64,000 nucleotides of DNA from Simmondsia chinensis (GCA_018398585.1 JAGTTD010000009.1:12095193-12159192); one strand, 5' to 3'. Positions 53,739 to 64,000 are shown, counted from the first letter of the stretch. The notes: generated by a model from the letters alone, not told the origin. Numbers and translations: made by a program.

Positions 53739-54735
53739 CTCTTCAACAATCGATTGCTTAATGAAGTTCTACTCCTTCGTTTGCACAAACAATCACTTGC
53801 TAACAGTTCCATAATCGACACTGATTATAATTCCTAACTTGCAAAGTTGCAAACAAACCCTAACTTCGAACGAATTTCTAACACCAACGTTTAGTTGAGT
53901 AATTCGACTTACACTTCTGAATTAAGCTCGACTCTAACTCAAAATCAAGTCCTCAACACAATGCTCAAAGCGATCTTAACGAACAAAATCGGATTTCAAC
54001 ACTTTTGCTTCTCCTTCCACTGTCAGTTTTCGCCTTCGCTGATAATTTTTCCTCCTAAGCAAATATCGACTCAATAACATATGGTTCTCAAAAATCACCG
54101 CGAATTCTGATGAATTCTCACCACTTCTATGCTTAGCAACACAATTTTGACATAATCCAACAACAAACACGAATTCTCAATGAACTGCAACTTGAAGTTC
54201 AGAAAACCATTACCTCAATCTCAACTTCTGAATTGTTAAATCTATAATCACCTCAATTCAGATAATTTCTGCTATTTTGATGATGATCAAGTATAATGTG
54301 GATCAAGTAGCTCAATTATAACTTCTTCCTCAGCCAATCAGATGGATGATCGATCAAGAATAGCATAGCTCAGCAACAAGTTTAGCAACTGATATTTGCT
54401 TCTGCACTAACATTCAACAGCTAATGCTTGATCGATTCTACTGAATTTCTAATCGGAATCAGCTTAAATGTTGATTGTACTCAACAAAAACTAATCAATT
54501 GAACTTTCTTCAATGTAATTTGATCACTTTAATTCCCAACCGAAAGCAACTTCCCAGGCCTTGCTGATCACTAGTGCAGTAACCGCCAAAAAATAATTTC
54601 AAAATTCAGATTTGAATTTTGATCACGAAATCTGAACTAAATCAGTATCAAACCTTTTTTTGGTGATTAATTGCAACACAATTAATCAGATTTTATAATT
54701 TTTTTGGATATGAGCTTGATTCGAAAGCCAAACAT
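53739..54735 (-). other. Leader of element C
   Basis: About 1.0 kb with no sizeable ORF on minus. The part next to the primer site resembles the beginning of the element A leader (TTTCGAATCAAGC versus TTTCAGATCAAGC). Confidence 0.55.
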
Positions 54736-54750
54736 GGCTCTGATACCAAT
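54736..54750 (-). other. Primer-binding site of element C (initiator-Met)
   Basis: GGCTCTGATACCAAT on plus, the exact complement of the element A site, directly beside the LTR. Confidence 0.85.
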
Positions 54751-55328
54751 TGTTAAGGTTTCAAAGATTTTTCTTGAGCCTTAACCTTGGTTGGGATAGA
54801 GAGAGTACAAGATGAGAAAAGAATATAGAGTTTAGATGAGAAAGAAGGGAAAAGAGATGCGAAGTAGAGAGAAATATCAAAAGATATCAATTCCTTAATC
54901 AAAAGTTATGGATTACAAACTAGAGCCTCCTGTTTATACTACTTACAAGATAGGATCTAAAGCAATGAAAATATCTAAATCAACTAAGAATATCTAACTA
55001 ACATAACACTAACTAACTCAAAGATATTTTGGCGCCAAGGCCAACTTAACCCAGCACCGAACCTTACTGCGGGATTATACTAAAACTCACTTATTACATG
55101 ACACAACCAAAGCTTATACTACTAATTACAATACCAACTAACTAACACAACTTTCCTATATCAAATGATCACCAAATGGCTGCACAACAGCCACCATGCC
55201 TCACACACCAGATACAGCAGCAGCCAACAGCAGCTAACAGACCCAAACCAGACCAAAGCAACAGCTACGGCAGTAGGACAACATCTCAGCCACCAAGAGT
55301 TCATGCCTCGGATTCTTGGATCATAACA
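54751..55328 (-). repeat. 5' LTR of element C
   Basis: On plus TGTTAAGGTTTCAAAG to GGATCATAACA; aligns end to end with 50478-51057. Confidence 0.88.
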
Positions 55329-55329
55329 T

Positions 55330-56013
55330 GTGCCAATTGAACAACCCATAATTGACCTGCCCACTGATACAAATCAAGAATTAGAAAACGAGGAAGGGGT
55401 AAAAGTCCAAGAAGAAAATGAACCAAAAAGGGTTGAACGTCAACCCTACCAACCAAAAGTCCCCTTCCCTCAACGTTTGAAAAAGACAAAAGCGGACGAA
55501 CAATTTGCTAAATTTTTGGAAATTTTCAAAAAGTTACACATTAATGTCTCTTTTTCTGACATGTTAGAACAGATGCCCAAATATGCCAAATTTATGAAAG
55601 AAATCCTATCTTACAAAAGAAAATTGGGAGAGTTCGAAATTGTAGCACTTACTGAAGAATGCAGTGCCATAATACAAAAGAAGTTGCCTCCCAAGCTAAA
55701 AGATCCAGGGAGTTTCACGATACCTTGCACCATTGGTTCCATTAGTTTTGATAAGGTTTTGTGTGATTTAGGTGCAAGTATAAATTTAATTCCTCTCTCT
55801 GTTTTCAAGAAGCTTGGTTTAGGAGAAGTGAAGCCTACCACTGCATCTCTCCAACTTGCAAACAGATCAATCAAGTATCCTAAAGGTGTAATTGAAGACG
55901 TCCTTGTAAAAGTCGATAAATTCATCTTCCCAGACGACTTCATAGTGCTTGATATGGAAGAGGATCGTGAGATACCTCTTATTCTGATCCTAAGGGTACA
56001 AGAAGAACCCTGA
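55330..56013 (+). pseudogene. Athila-1 protease region
   Basis: An open frame of 227 codons that starts where Athila-1 resumes. Blocks: YQPKVPFPQRLKKTKADEQF, FKKLHINVSFSDMLEQMPKY (conserved linker), FTIPCTIGSISFDKVLCDLG, then ASINLIPLSVFKKLGLGE, which holds the active-site loop with DLGAS replacing DTG/DSG. VKVDKFIFPDDFIVLDMEED follows. Downstream, the expected flap-to-end motif is replaced by a duplicated LILRVQ stretch and a stop. The ATG listed is only the first after element C; the true frame continues from gag. Confidence 0.8.
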
Positions 56014-56462
56014 TAGACGTCCAACAAGGAAAGCTGATCTTAAGGGTACAAGATGAACAGGTAACATTCAACGTTTTTAATGCCATTCAATTTCCCTCTA
56101 ACATAGATTTTTGTTTTGAGATTGATATTCTAGATGAGTTGATCACTGAGACATTCAGGGACACATTCCCCAAGTTACCCCTTGAAGCGTGTCTAACAAA
56201 GTCAGGGACCATAGACATGGGAAACGAGTTAATAAGGGAATGTGCCCAATACCTGGAAAGTTGCGAACCTTTTGATTTGCACTGCAGAACAAGAGTGGAA
56301 GACATTCGAGCAATTGAAATTTAGCAGAGAACAAAAGAAGAAGAACCACCGAACTTAGAGCTCAAGCCATTGCCACCACATCTCAAATATGCCTATCTTG
56401 GTAATTCTAACACTTGTCCTGTTATTATTAATGCCTCATCGAGTAATATTGAATAGGAAAGG
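56014..56462 (+). pseudogene. Athila-1 pol: protease-RT linker
   Basis: Broken reading with ITETFRDTFPKLPLEACLTK and CEPFDLHCRTRVEDIRAIE, the poorly conserved linker of Athila pol, then LELKPLPPHLKYAYLGN near 56350, the usual entry to RT. Two to three frame changes. Confidence 0.6.
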
Positions 56463-58012
56463 TTGCTTCGGGTTCTTAGAGAGCATAGAACAACAATCGG
56501 ATGGACCCTTTCCGATATTAAGGGAATTAGCCCTTCCATATGCATGCACAAAATCCTCATGGAGGATAGCATCAAACCCTCTGTGCAACCTCAGCGGCGG
56601 TTGAACCCTACCATGAAAGAGGTAGTAAGAAAAGAAGTTGTCAAATTATTAGATCCTGAGATCATCTATCCCATATCTGATAACCATGGGTTAGCCTAGT
56701 GCAAGTAGTTCCGAGAGAGAGAGGGGGGGGGGGGGGGGTAACTGTAGTAGAAAATGAAAATAATGAGCTCATCCCTACTAGGACTGTCACCAGGTGGAGG
56801 GTTTGCATAGATTATCAGAAACTTAATGATGCCACCCAAAAGGATCACTTCCCTTTACCATCCATTGATCAAATGTTAGAAAAACTGGGGGGTCATTCGT
56901 ATTACTGTTTTCTGGATGGATATTCATGGTACAATCAAATTGCCACAGCGCCGGAAGATCAGTAAAAGACCACTTTCACTTTTCTTTATGGTACCTTTTC
57001 TTATAGGAGAATGCCTTTTGGGTTATGTAATGCCCCTGCGACTTTTCAAAGATGTATGATGGCAATCTTTAGTGATATGGTAAAAAGTTTCATAGATGTG
57101 TTTATGGATGATTTTTCAGTCTTTGGAACCTCTTTTGATGATTGTTTAGCTAACCTCTCTAAGGTTTTGCAAAGATGCACTAACACTAATCTTGTCTTGA
57201 ATTGGGAGAAATGTCATTTTATGGTACAAGAAGGAATCGTGTTAGGGCATATGATTTCAAAAAGAGGAATTGAGGTTGATAGAGCAAAAACTGAAGTGAT
57301 AGAACTATTACAACCCCCTACCAATGTCAAGGGCATTTGGAGTTTCTTACGACATGTAGGTTTCTACAGAAGGTTTATTAAGGACTTCTCTAAGTTCGCT
57401 AAGCCTCTTTGCAATTTATTGATGAAAGATGTCCCTTTTAACTTTGATAGTTACTGCATGCATGCCTTTGAAACCTTGAAGAAGAAACTAGTGTCAACAC
57501 CAATAATTGTACCACCTGACTGGACTTTACACTTTGAACTTATGTGCGATGCTAGTGATTATGCTGTAGGGGCTGTGCTAGGACAAAGAAGGAACAAAAA
57601 TTTTTATGTAATTTACTATGCTAGTAAAACTTTGACAAATGCACAGATTAACTATGCTACTACCAAAAAAGAATTACTAGCTGCAGTATTTGCATTTGAT
57701 AAATTTTGTTCCTACCTGCTCAATTCAAAGGTAATTGTTTACACTAGCCATTCTGCTTTGAAATACCTTTTTGCAAAACAAGATGCAAAACCGAGGCTAA
57801 TTAGATGGATTCTCTTACTTCTGGTATTTAATTTAGAAATCCGGGACAAAAAGGCTACAGAAAATGTTGTGGCAGATCACCTGACACGTCTCGAACGAGA
57901 GGACGAAGGTCCCTCTATCAACGAAAAATTCCTGGATGAGGATCTTATGGTGATAAGCGAGAATCCTAATTGTCCATTGTACTCTGACATTGTTAACTAT
58001 CTGGTTGCATAG
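56463..58012 (+). pseudogene. Athila-1 pol: reverse transcriptase and RNase H
   Basis: 56463-56699: ISPSICMHKILMEDSIKPSV and the RT entry. 56699-56965: WRVCIDYQKLNDATQKDHFP and YCFLDGYSWYNQI (first catalytic Asp). 57011-58012 (333 codons, open): [29 protein letters not shown] (catalytic pair, F for Y), [33 protein letters not shown], then RNase H with [42 protein letters not shown] and a VADHLTRL end. The active-site TDH of RNase H is altered to TSH. A G16 run at 56723-56738 breaks the frame; other stops near 56698 and 56963. Confidence 0.88.
56723..56738 (+). repeat. G16 homopolymer inside the RT gene
   Basis: Sixteen consecutive G after a GAGAGAGA stretch, at the place where the RT reading needs only a short Gly-Gly codon pair. 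It disrupts the frame and could form a G-quadruplex. Confidence 0.8.
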
Positions 58013-58027
58013 GAACTGCCTAAGGAC

Positions 58028-59260
58028 ATGACTTATCAACAAAAGAAGAAGTTCTTCGCTGACTTAAAGCATTATTTCTGGGAAGAACCATTCTTGTATA
58101 AGCATTGTGCAGACCAGATTATCAGAAGATGTGTACCTGAGGAAGAGATGGAGAACATTCTGCACCACTGTCACTCTCTTGAAACTGGTGGCCATGATGG
58201 TGGGACAAAAACTGCAGCTAAGGTTTTACAATCTGGGTTTTATAGGCCTACACTCTTTAAAGATCCTTTTAATTTTTCTAGTAAATGTGATAGATGTCAA
58301 AGGATAGGTAACATCTCCAAGAAGCATGAAATGCCCCTAAATAACATTTTGGTTGTTGAATTATTTAACGTTTTGGGGATTGATTTCATGGGTGCTTTCC
58401 CCTCATCATTTTCTAACGGATTTATTTTGGTTGGTGTAGATTATGTGTGAAAAAGGGTCGAAGCAGCTGCTTTTCCGACCAATGATGCTAGAGTTGTAGT
58501 AAACTATGTTAGAAAAAACATCTTTTCTCGATTTGGAACTCCTAGAGCAATTGTAAACGATGGCAGAAAACATTTTCGTGACCATTAACTTAAAGCTTTA
58601 TTGTATAAGTATGGAGTTACACACTATGTGGGTGCTCCATACCATTCTCAAACAAGTGGACAAGTGAAAATTTCAAACCGAGAATTGAAAGTTATTCTTG
58701 AAAAAACAATTAGTGCCTCTAGAAAGGATTGGTCAAAAGAGTTAGATGACGCACTTTGGGCATATAGAATAGCATTCAAAACACGTATTGGAATGTCTCA
58801 ATGTCGACTGGTTTATGGCAAGGCATGTCATTTACTAGTAGAATTGGAATACAAAGCATACTGGGCCACAAAAACCTTAAACTTCAATTCAGCAGCCGCA
58901 GGCGAAAAGAGGTTGCTACAAATCAACGAGATGGATGAGTTCAGAAATGAGGGTTATGAAAATGCTCGAATTTACAAAGGCCGAACCAAAAGATGGCACG
59001 ACAAGCACATTCTGAACAAAGAGTTCATAGTGGGACAAAAATTTCTACTGTTTGACTCCCACTTATGACTTTTCCCAAGAAAGTTGCGGTCTCGATGGTC
59101 AGGACCCTTTATTGTAACTCGTGTCTTTCCATATGGCACGGTTGAGATTCAGGATGAGAAAAAGGGTACTTTTAAGGTCAATGGACAAAGACTGAAACCT
59201 TACACTGGTGGAGAGCTCGGGCCTGAAAAAACTTCCATTCATTTCAACAATGCCGAATAA
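58028..59260 (+). pseudogene. Athila-1 pol: integrase
   Basis: 58028-58450: zinc-finger region with HHCHSLETGGHDGGTKTAAK and CDRCQRIGNISKKHEMP, then GIDFMGAFPSSFSNGFILVG (first catalytic Asp). After a stop at 58448 come PRAIVNDGRKHF (second Asp) and, from 58601, [20 protein letters not shown] (the Glu position reads K/S, altered), [17 protein letters not shown], and a C-terminal [18 protein letters not shown] block. It ends at TAA 59258. Three stops interrupt it. Confidence 0.85.
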
Positions 59261-59302
59261 GCCACTCAGAAAGTCAAGTTAACGACTATAACTAAAGCGC
59301 TT

Positions 59303-59320
59303 CTTGGGAGGCAACCCAAG
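59303..59320 (+). other. Hairpin CTTGGGAGGCAACCCAAG
   Basis: A perfect 6-bp stem with a 6-base loop, 43 bp after the pol stop. I recall the GGGAGGCAACCC block as common just downstream of pol in Athila-type elements. Role unknown; possible RNA processing or packaging signal. Confidence 0.5.
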
Positions 59321-59552
59321 TGTTTATCCTTACTTATCTTTTTTGTTTTTTTTTTTTTTTTGTTTCATTATTTTTATTTGACTCATGTTTATGTATGTTT
59401 TGTTTGAACAGGTATTTTGAATCAAGTTTGGGGTAGCACGATGTCCACATGTACTATCAAAAAGCAATCCTCAAACATGGGACGTATCTCTCATACAATT
59501 TATCATTTTAGTTCTTTTTAAAAATAAAGTTTTGGGGTGGGAAAAGTAATGT

Positions 59553-59553
59553 A

Positions 59554-59650
<97 letters not shown>
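59553..59650 (+). repeat. (TAA)n and (AAAT)n microsatellite
   Basis: About 70 bp of ATA/TAA triplets followed by about 28 bp of AAAT tetranucleotides. Confidence 0.9.
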
Positions 59651-60436
59651 ATTTTTTTGACAAAGTTTATTTGAAAAGTTTTCATGTTTTATGTTTTCGA
59701 GTCGGTTTCAGTGCCTTCTAGAGTTCGGAGCCTTTGTATGGGGATGTAAATAGTATTGGCCAATAAAAATATTGTCTGTTTTCCACACTTTTTATCATTA
59801 ATCTTTCAAAAAAATTTCATATGAAAAAGAATGAAAGAAAGAAAGAACTTATCATCATGCTTTTTAGGCAATTTTTCTTCTCTTTTTAGCTCGTTTACTT
59901 TAATTGGATTTGAATAACCTGATAATCAATTATTTTTGTGTTCTAATTGCAAAACATGATCTAATCTAAGGCACTATTTTGATAAAACTATGGTATTTGA
60001 CTTCATTAGTTAGCATGGTTGTTTTACTTTTCTTTCTGACTAAAAGATACTCAAATTTGAATAGATTGCATAAAGAGTGTCATTTATATAATAGATTTTG
60101 AAAAGTTATGCCTAAGTCTAAATAAAAGAAAAATAATAAAGGGAGAGAATTACTAAGCACCACTATCCTGTTAAAAGCATCTATCATTTGGATATGTGCT
60201 ATGGTGTGATGGTTTCGTGCCTTGGTACCTCGAGCAAGTAGATCCGTAGAGGTGTTTCAACACCTGGTACACTGAGCCAACTGGAATGGGAGTTGCCGCA
60301 TTGACGGCTCGCTACAAGGGGTACTTAAAAAAGGTAACAAGGAACCAAACACCGAAGGAAAAAAAAAAAAAAAAGGGAAAACTTCTCTAGCACCGCTATT
60401 CCACATAAATAAGATATGTGTTACCCGTTAAGAGGG

Positions 60437-60610
60437 CGTCTCAATGGTGGCTTATCTTACTTATGGGTCATCACTCTAGAGTCGGAGCTTGATTCTCACT
60501 GAAGATATACTCAGGAGGTTATAATACAGGCACCTCAGTGGTGGCTTCTCTTACTTATGGGTCATCGCCCAAGAGTTGGAGCTTGATTCTCACTGCAGAC
60601 ATGCTTATAT
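60437..60610 (+). repeat. Two diverged direct repeats, period 94 bp
   Basis: GGTGGCTTATCTTACTTATG at 60446 recurs as GGTGGCTTCTCTTACTTATG at 60540, and GGAGCTTGATTCTCACTG recurs at the same spacing. Non-coding. Confidence 0.75.
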
Positions 60611-60983
60611 TGACTTGAGTAAATAAATTCCTCTAAAAAAAATGGTGCAAAAACAATTAGTTTTGGGCATATTTGATAAGTCTTGTTATGAGTGGTATAT
60701 ATTTTGCCCCCTATTCGGTTTGAATATCTTAAGATAAGAAAGAATGGATAAATTGAACTTGCTTAGCTAACTTTTGAATTCGATTAACTAGGTAATTGAC
60801 AGATTTTTCCTTGGGAAAGATGGTTTCGCCTTTAGAACCCTGAACTTTGAGCCTCAGTTACTCCTCTCTAATTTGGAGTGTACCTACTTTGACTTGTGGT
60901 AAAATTCTTAAAAAGCATGAGATCCTGCGCCTTAATGTTTAGCCTTGCTCGAGGACGATCAAGATTTAAGTTTGGGGGTATTT

Positions 60984-62304
60984 TGATAAGTCTAATTTAG
61001 TATATAATTATTTTTATCATTTTGATTCATTTTTAACCATTTTACATCAAATTTTTATCGCTTTTGCTCAGCTTTGCTCGTTTTCAGCTATATTGCAACT
61101 TTCTTGCAAAAACTCTTATTTTATTCTAAATCTTACTAGGTTTTATCATTAACTTTAACAAGTAAAAGCAAGATACATCAAACAAATACAAAAAATTAGC
61201 AAAGCACCTCATTTTTACGCCTAAATGCCGTTTGTTTTTACATAAAATAACAAGTTTTTGCTACAAGTTGCTTTGCGCGGCTACTTTTTTTTATCCATTT
61301 TTTTGACTCAAAGTCATTGTATTATGCATGAACCCCATCCTTTTGATCTGAAATAGCAGGTTTGGCAGTGAAAAGCAAAGAAAATACATAAAACAAAGCA
61401 AGGCTACGATGTGTTTGACCATCCTTCATTCAAACAAAAACACATACAAAGTGTAGGAAAAAGAAGTAGAAAAATAGGTGAAGGAAGAAGAAGAAGAAGG
61501 AAGAAAGTTTGGTTTATAATTTTGTATTTTTAAATCCTTTTTAGCTTTTTCTTGTTCTATGTTCATGCATTTTGTGTTAGTTCTGCTTTATATTAAGTTT
61601 ATCATGAACTAATTTTGGTATTCCAAGGCTACGATGTAGCATAACTGTAATATATGCTTATTTCTAATTCAATGTATTCATTGTTTTGTCATTGCATTGT
61701 GGAAGTGTTTATCATTGTTTTTCATGAGTTTTAAATGATTGATCACCATTTCAGGCCTATAATGATTCATAGTGAGTCCGAGAGGAGATTTATGATGAGT
61801 GTTAAGGTAATAAGCACCACAAATTGAGCGAATGCTCGAGAGAGATTAACGCGATTTGTGTTGTTTTTAAGAGAAAATCATGGAGCTTTAGAAACTCTTT
61901 TCTTATTTAAATTCATGCACGAGAGTGATGGGTTAATATGTAAAAGAGTATGCTAAATGTTGCTCGAGAGAGAATATTCAGTAAATTAGGGTTTTCAACC
62001 ATCAACAAGTAATAACAACTTGAATAACGAGAATAGAAAGGCGTATTGATGCAACTGGGTGAAATCGGATGCTTTGGATGTTATTAAATCATAAAAACTT
62101 CATAAAATCAGTTAACATATTTGTTTCATTTTTGTTTATTTTATTTCATATCAACACCTCAATCTTTCGGTTATTCAAATAGCATCAAAGCTACTAATCT
62201 TGATACTCATTCAATAACAATCCTCGTAAGATGATACTTTACTCATTTCTTTATTACTTGATACGACTAGTGCACTTGCTAACACATACGCAAAGTAAGC
62301 ATCA
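60984..62304 (+). repeat. 3' LTR of Athila-1
   Basis: TGATAAGTCTAATTTAG to AAGTAAGCATCA, aligning with 42794-44214 apart from a deletion of about 100 bp. Confidence 0.9.
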
Positions 62305-64000
62305 CATAGCCTCTGGGATACCCATATAACACACAGCAGTTAGAATCAAGTCTCAATGCACTGTGTCAAATGCCTTGCAAATATCAACCTTCAGAGCACA
62401 TTGCGGTGACATCGACAGAAGGAAATAGTCGCGCATAAGCTCCTGAGCCAGCAAAATATTGTCTGAGATCCTCCTCCTAAGAACGAAGGTAGACTGCAAG
62501 TCATCAATCATAAAGGGAATAACCCCTTTTAACCTGTTTGTAATTATCTTAGTAATACACTTATAGATCACATTGCCACAGAAGATTGGACGATAGTTGG
62601 CAAGGGTAGAGGGATTCTCCACCTTTGGAATGAAACTGATATGGGTAGTGTTCAAGGCGCCTAGCATGCGCCTTGACTAGAAGAACGAATTGACAGCCCA
62701 TACTGCATCACAACCCACAACATCCCATGCCCTCTAAAGGAAAAAGGAGGTATACGTATCAAGACCAGGGGCCCTGTCATCACCCATGGAGAAAAAAGCA
62801 TCACGCACCTCAGCATAAGAAATCGGAAGAGACCCAAAATATCCTCAAGAAGCGACCCACGCAGCTCAGTTAACAACTCCTGAAAGTAAGAGACTCCGGT
62901 CTTTGAAATCTCCCCCTCGTCATAGGTCATCATGCTATCCAGACGAACAATAGACCAGAGCTAGCTCCTAGCTTGCCGATGGATGATAGACTTATGGAAA
63001 AAATGGGTACCTTGATCCCCTAAGGAAAGCCACTAGATATGAGACTTTGATGGTCAAAAGCCTTCTCATCCCTGCATAGCCACAAATACTCCCCAGATAA
63101 ATGGCGCTACTTCTCTCGAAGGACCATACACTCATGATCAGCATTTAATGCCCTCTAGCCTGCAGCCTATGCGGACCTCGCTGCCACCACTCTGGCCGAG
63201 ATATGATTGTAATGTCTAGCATTGAGGGATTTCAACTCACTCTTCAGCCACTTCATCTTCTGAGTGGGCTGATACATAGGCGTGCCATCAATGCTAGACT
63301 CCCATACCCTCTCAACCATAGGGAGAAACTCCTCATGATTGGCCAAGAAGTGAAAGAACTTGAAAGGGAGCCGCGATGTGCAACGCTTTCCAAGTCCGCT
63401 AACTACAAACAGACAATGGTTAGAAAAGATCTCACGCAGAAGGAACTTAGCTGATGAGGCAGAAATAGCACGTAGCCACCTCACTCACCAAGCACCAATC
63501 AAGACACTACATAATGAGAGCATCCCCTTCCTAACTATTGGACCACGTATAATTCAGCCCAATATATGGTAGAACAGTAAGCTCAGACTCAAAAACATAG
63601 TCTTGAAAGTCATGCATGTGGCCAGGCCATGTGCCTTGACCACCACACCTGTCACTAGGATAGAGGATAACATTAAAGTCTCCAAGGAGAATACAAGGCT
63701 CCTTCTAAAGACCCACGTTGGTTCCTCGAATATACCTCCAAAGCTCTTGACATGACCCTAGCCTGTTAAAGACATTGATAAATAAAGCAGCAAAGTCCAC
63801 ATCCCCCCAAAGATCAAAAACTCTATAGGTGAGATCCCCACCTTACACTCTCGTAACATGGTAAGTGCAATGATGCGACATCAAGAGTTCCGCACCCCAC
63901 TGAACGTAAACTGCCACCCCTCAAGACAACAGCAACAACAGACTCAATATCAATTGGGTTTGTCTTGGTCTCAACCAAGCCAACCAAACTAAGGTGACTA
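62305..64000 (-). pseudogene. L1-B ORF2, first segment: endonuclease end, linker and RT start
   Basis: On minus from the window edge: weak endonuclease traces (63.5-64.0 kb), then segment 63484-63167 with FKFFHFLANHEEFLPMVERV and GTPMYQPTQKMKWLKSELKS, segment 62933-62661 (FQELLTELRGSLLEDILGLF) and 62667-62353 with LNTTHISFIPKVENPSTLAN, YRPIFCGNVIYKCITKIITN, NRLKGVIPFMIDDLQSTFV and ALKVDICKAFDTVH (first catalytic Asp). It breaks at the Athila-1 insertion and continues at 42793. The 5' end lies outside the window. Confidence 0.8.

Larger units (their letters stand above)
50478..55328 (-). mobile_element. Element C: non-autonomous LTR retrotransposon, relative of element A
   Basis: LTRs of about 580 bp (50478-51057; 54751-55328) are very similar to each other. 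The Met primer site lies next to the right LTR and an AAGGGGAAGGGAA purine tract next to the left LTR, both on minus. The internal 3.7 kb carries ORFs without gag-pol motifs. Flanks offer only a weak ATGT similarity, so the target duplication is unclear; the host Athila-1 reading resumes on the other side. The region before the purine tract encodes VDKNIFKGKG, the chromovirus pol tail. Confidence 0.85.
59261..60983 (+). other. Athila-1 3' region between pol and LTR
   Basis: No long ORF. It contains a hairpin (59303-59320), a T17-type run (59348), a long (TAA)n/(AAAT)n microsatellite (59553-59650), an A16 run (60358), two 94-bp-spaced direct repeats (60437-60610) and a terminal purine tract TTTGGGGGT at 60971-60979. 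Long non-coding 3' regions are normal for Athila elements. Confidence 0.7.
42794..62304 (+). mobile_element. Athila-1: Athila-type Ty3/gypsy element with two nested elements
   Basis: LTRs of 1421 and 1321 bp (TGATAAGTC...GCATCA), a tRNA-Asp primer site, gag, protease, RT, RNase H, integrase, a long 3' region and a TTTGGGGGT polypurine tract. Net length without elements A and C is about 10.2 kb, normal for Athila. Flanks are CATAA and CATAG, an almost perfect 5-bp target duplication. Pol is broken by about ten stops. Confidence 0.9.

Noticed and set aside
59553..59650. (TAA)n tract as LINE tail
   Set aside because: No LINE sequence lies upstream and no flanking target duplication; it is a microsatellite in the Athila 3' region.
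63500..64000. Complete endonuclease domain of L1-B
   Set aside because: Only weak traces are readable among many stops and the 5' part lies outside the window; not claimed as a separate domain.

Overview
This window looks like repeat-rich heterochromatin from a flowering-plant nuclear genome. I recognise no host protein gene, tRNA, rRNA or CRISPR array. Almost every base can be assigned to a retroelement or its remnant: Ty3/gypsy elements of the Tat, Athila and chromovirus types, Ty1/copia elements, L1-type and RTE-type LINEs, and three non-autonomous LTR elements. The plant assignment rests on these lineages, on initiator-Met and Asp tRNA primer-binding sites, and on the RTE LINE with its (TTG)n tail. 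Domain names come from reading translations against remembered family features; no search was run.

Layout. (1) 1-22013: one Tat-type gypsy element on the minus strand, from 3' LTR (1-929) to gag (about 22.0 kb), its 5' LTR lost. It carries a plus-strand antisense gene (1218-3923) with its own TATA box. It was split twice: by L1-A (5876-8873, plus, 12-bp target duplication) and by Copia-1 (10323-18515, minus, target duplication TCAAC). (2) 22014-25911: Copia-2, a plus-strand relative of Copia-1 with a 5'-truncated LTR, leader and gag. It breaks directly into (3) 25912-28361, the 3' part of a chromovirus (RT tail, RNase H, integrase, chromodomain, 3' LTR). (4) 28362 to about 30240: element D, minus strand, a non-autonomous remnant. 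(5) L1-B, a minus-strand LINE whose ORF2 lies in three blocks: 62305-64000, 42767-42793 and about 30241-30661. Two gypsy elements entered it 27 bp apart. (6) Gypsy-2 (30662-42766, minus, Athila-like) carries a one-LTR insertion (32637-33234) and an RTE LINE (37669-41909, 13-bp target duplication). (7) Athila-1 (42794-62304, plus) has long LTRs and a tRNA-Asp primer-binding site. It hosts two non-autonomous LTR elements, A (44243-48739, plus, target duplication ATTGT) and C (50478-55328, minus).

How the parts relate. A, C and D lack recognisable pol domains. Each keeps the last codons of a chromovirus pol, the polypurine tract and the LTR start seen in the chromovirus at 25.9-28.4 kb, and A and C share its style of Met primer-binding site and LTR terminus. 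They look like passengers mobilised by that chromovirus. A encodes an RRM-like domain resembling polypyrimidine-tract-binding proteins. A and C share further ORFs of unknown function. This family, and a copia family whose LTRs contain fossil LTR-end/primer-site units, are the most unusual content. All elements are decayed by stops, frameshifts and deletions, so functional statements concern ancestral elements.
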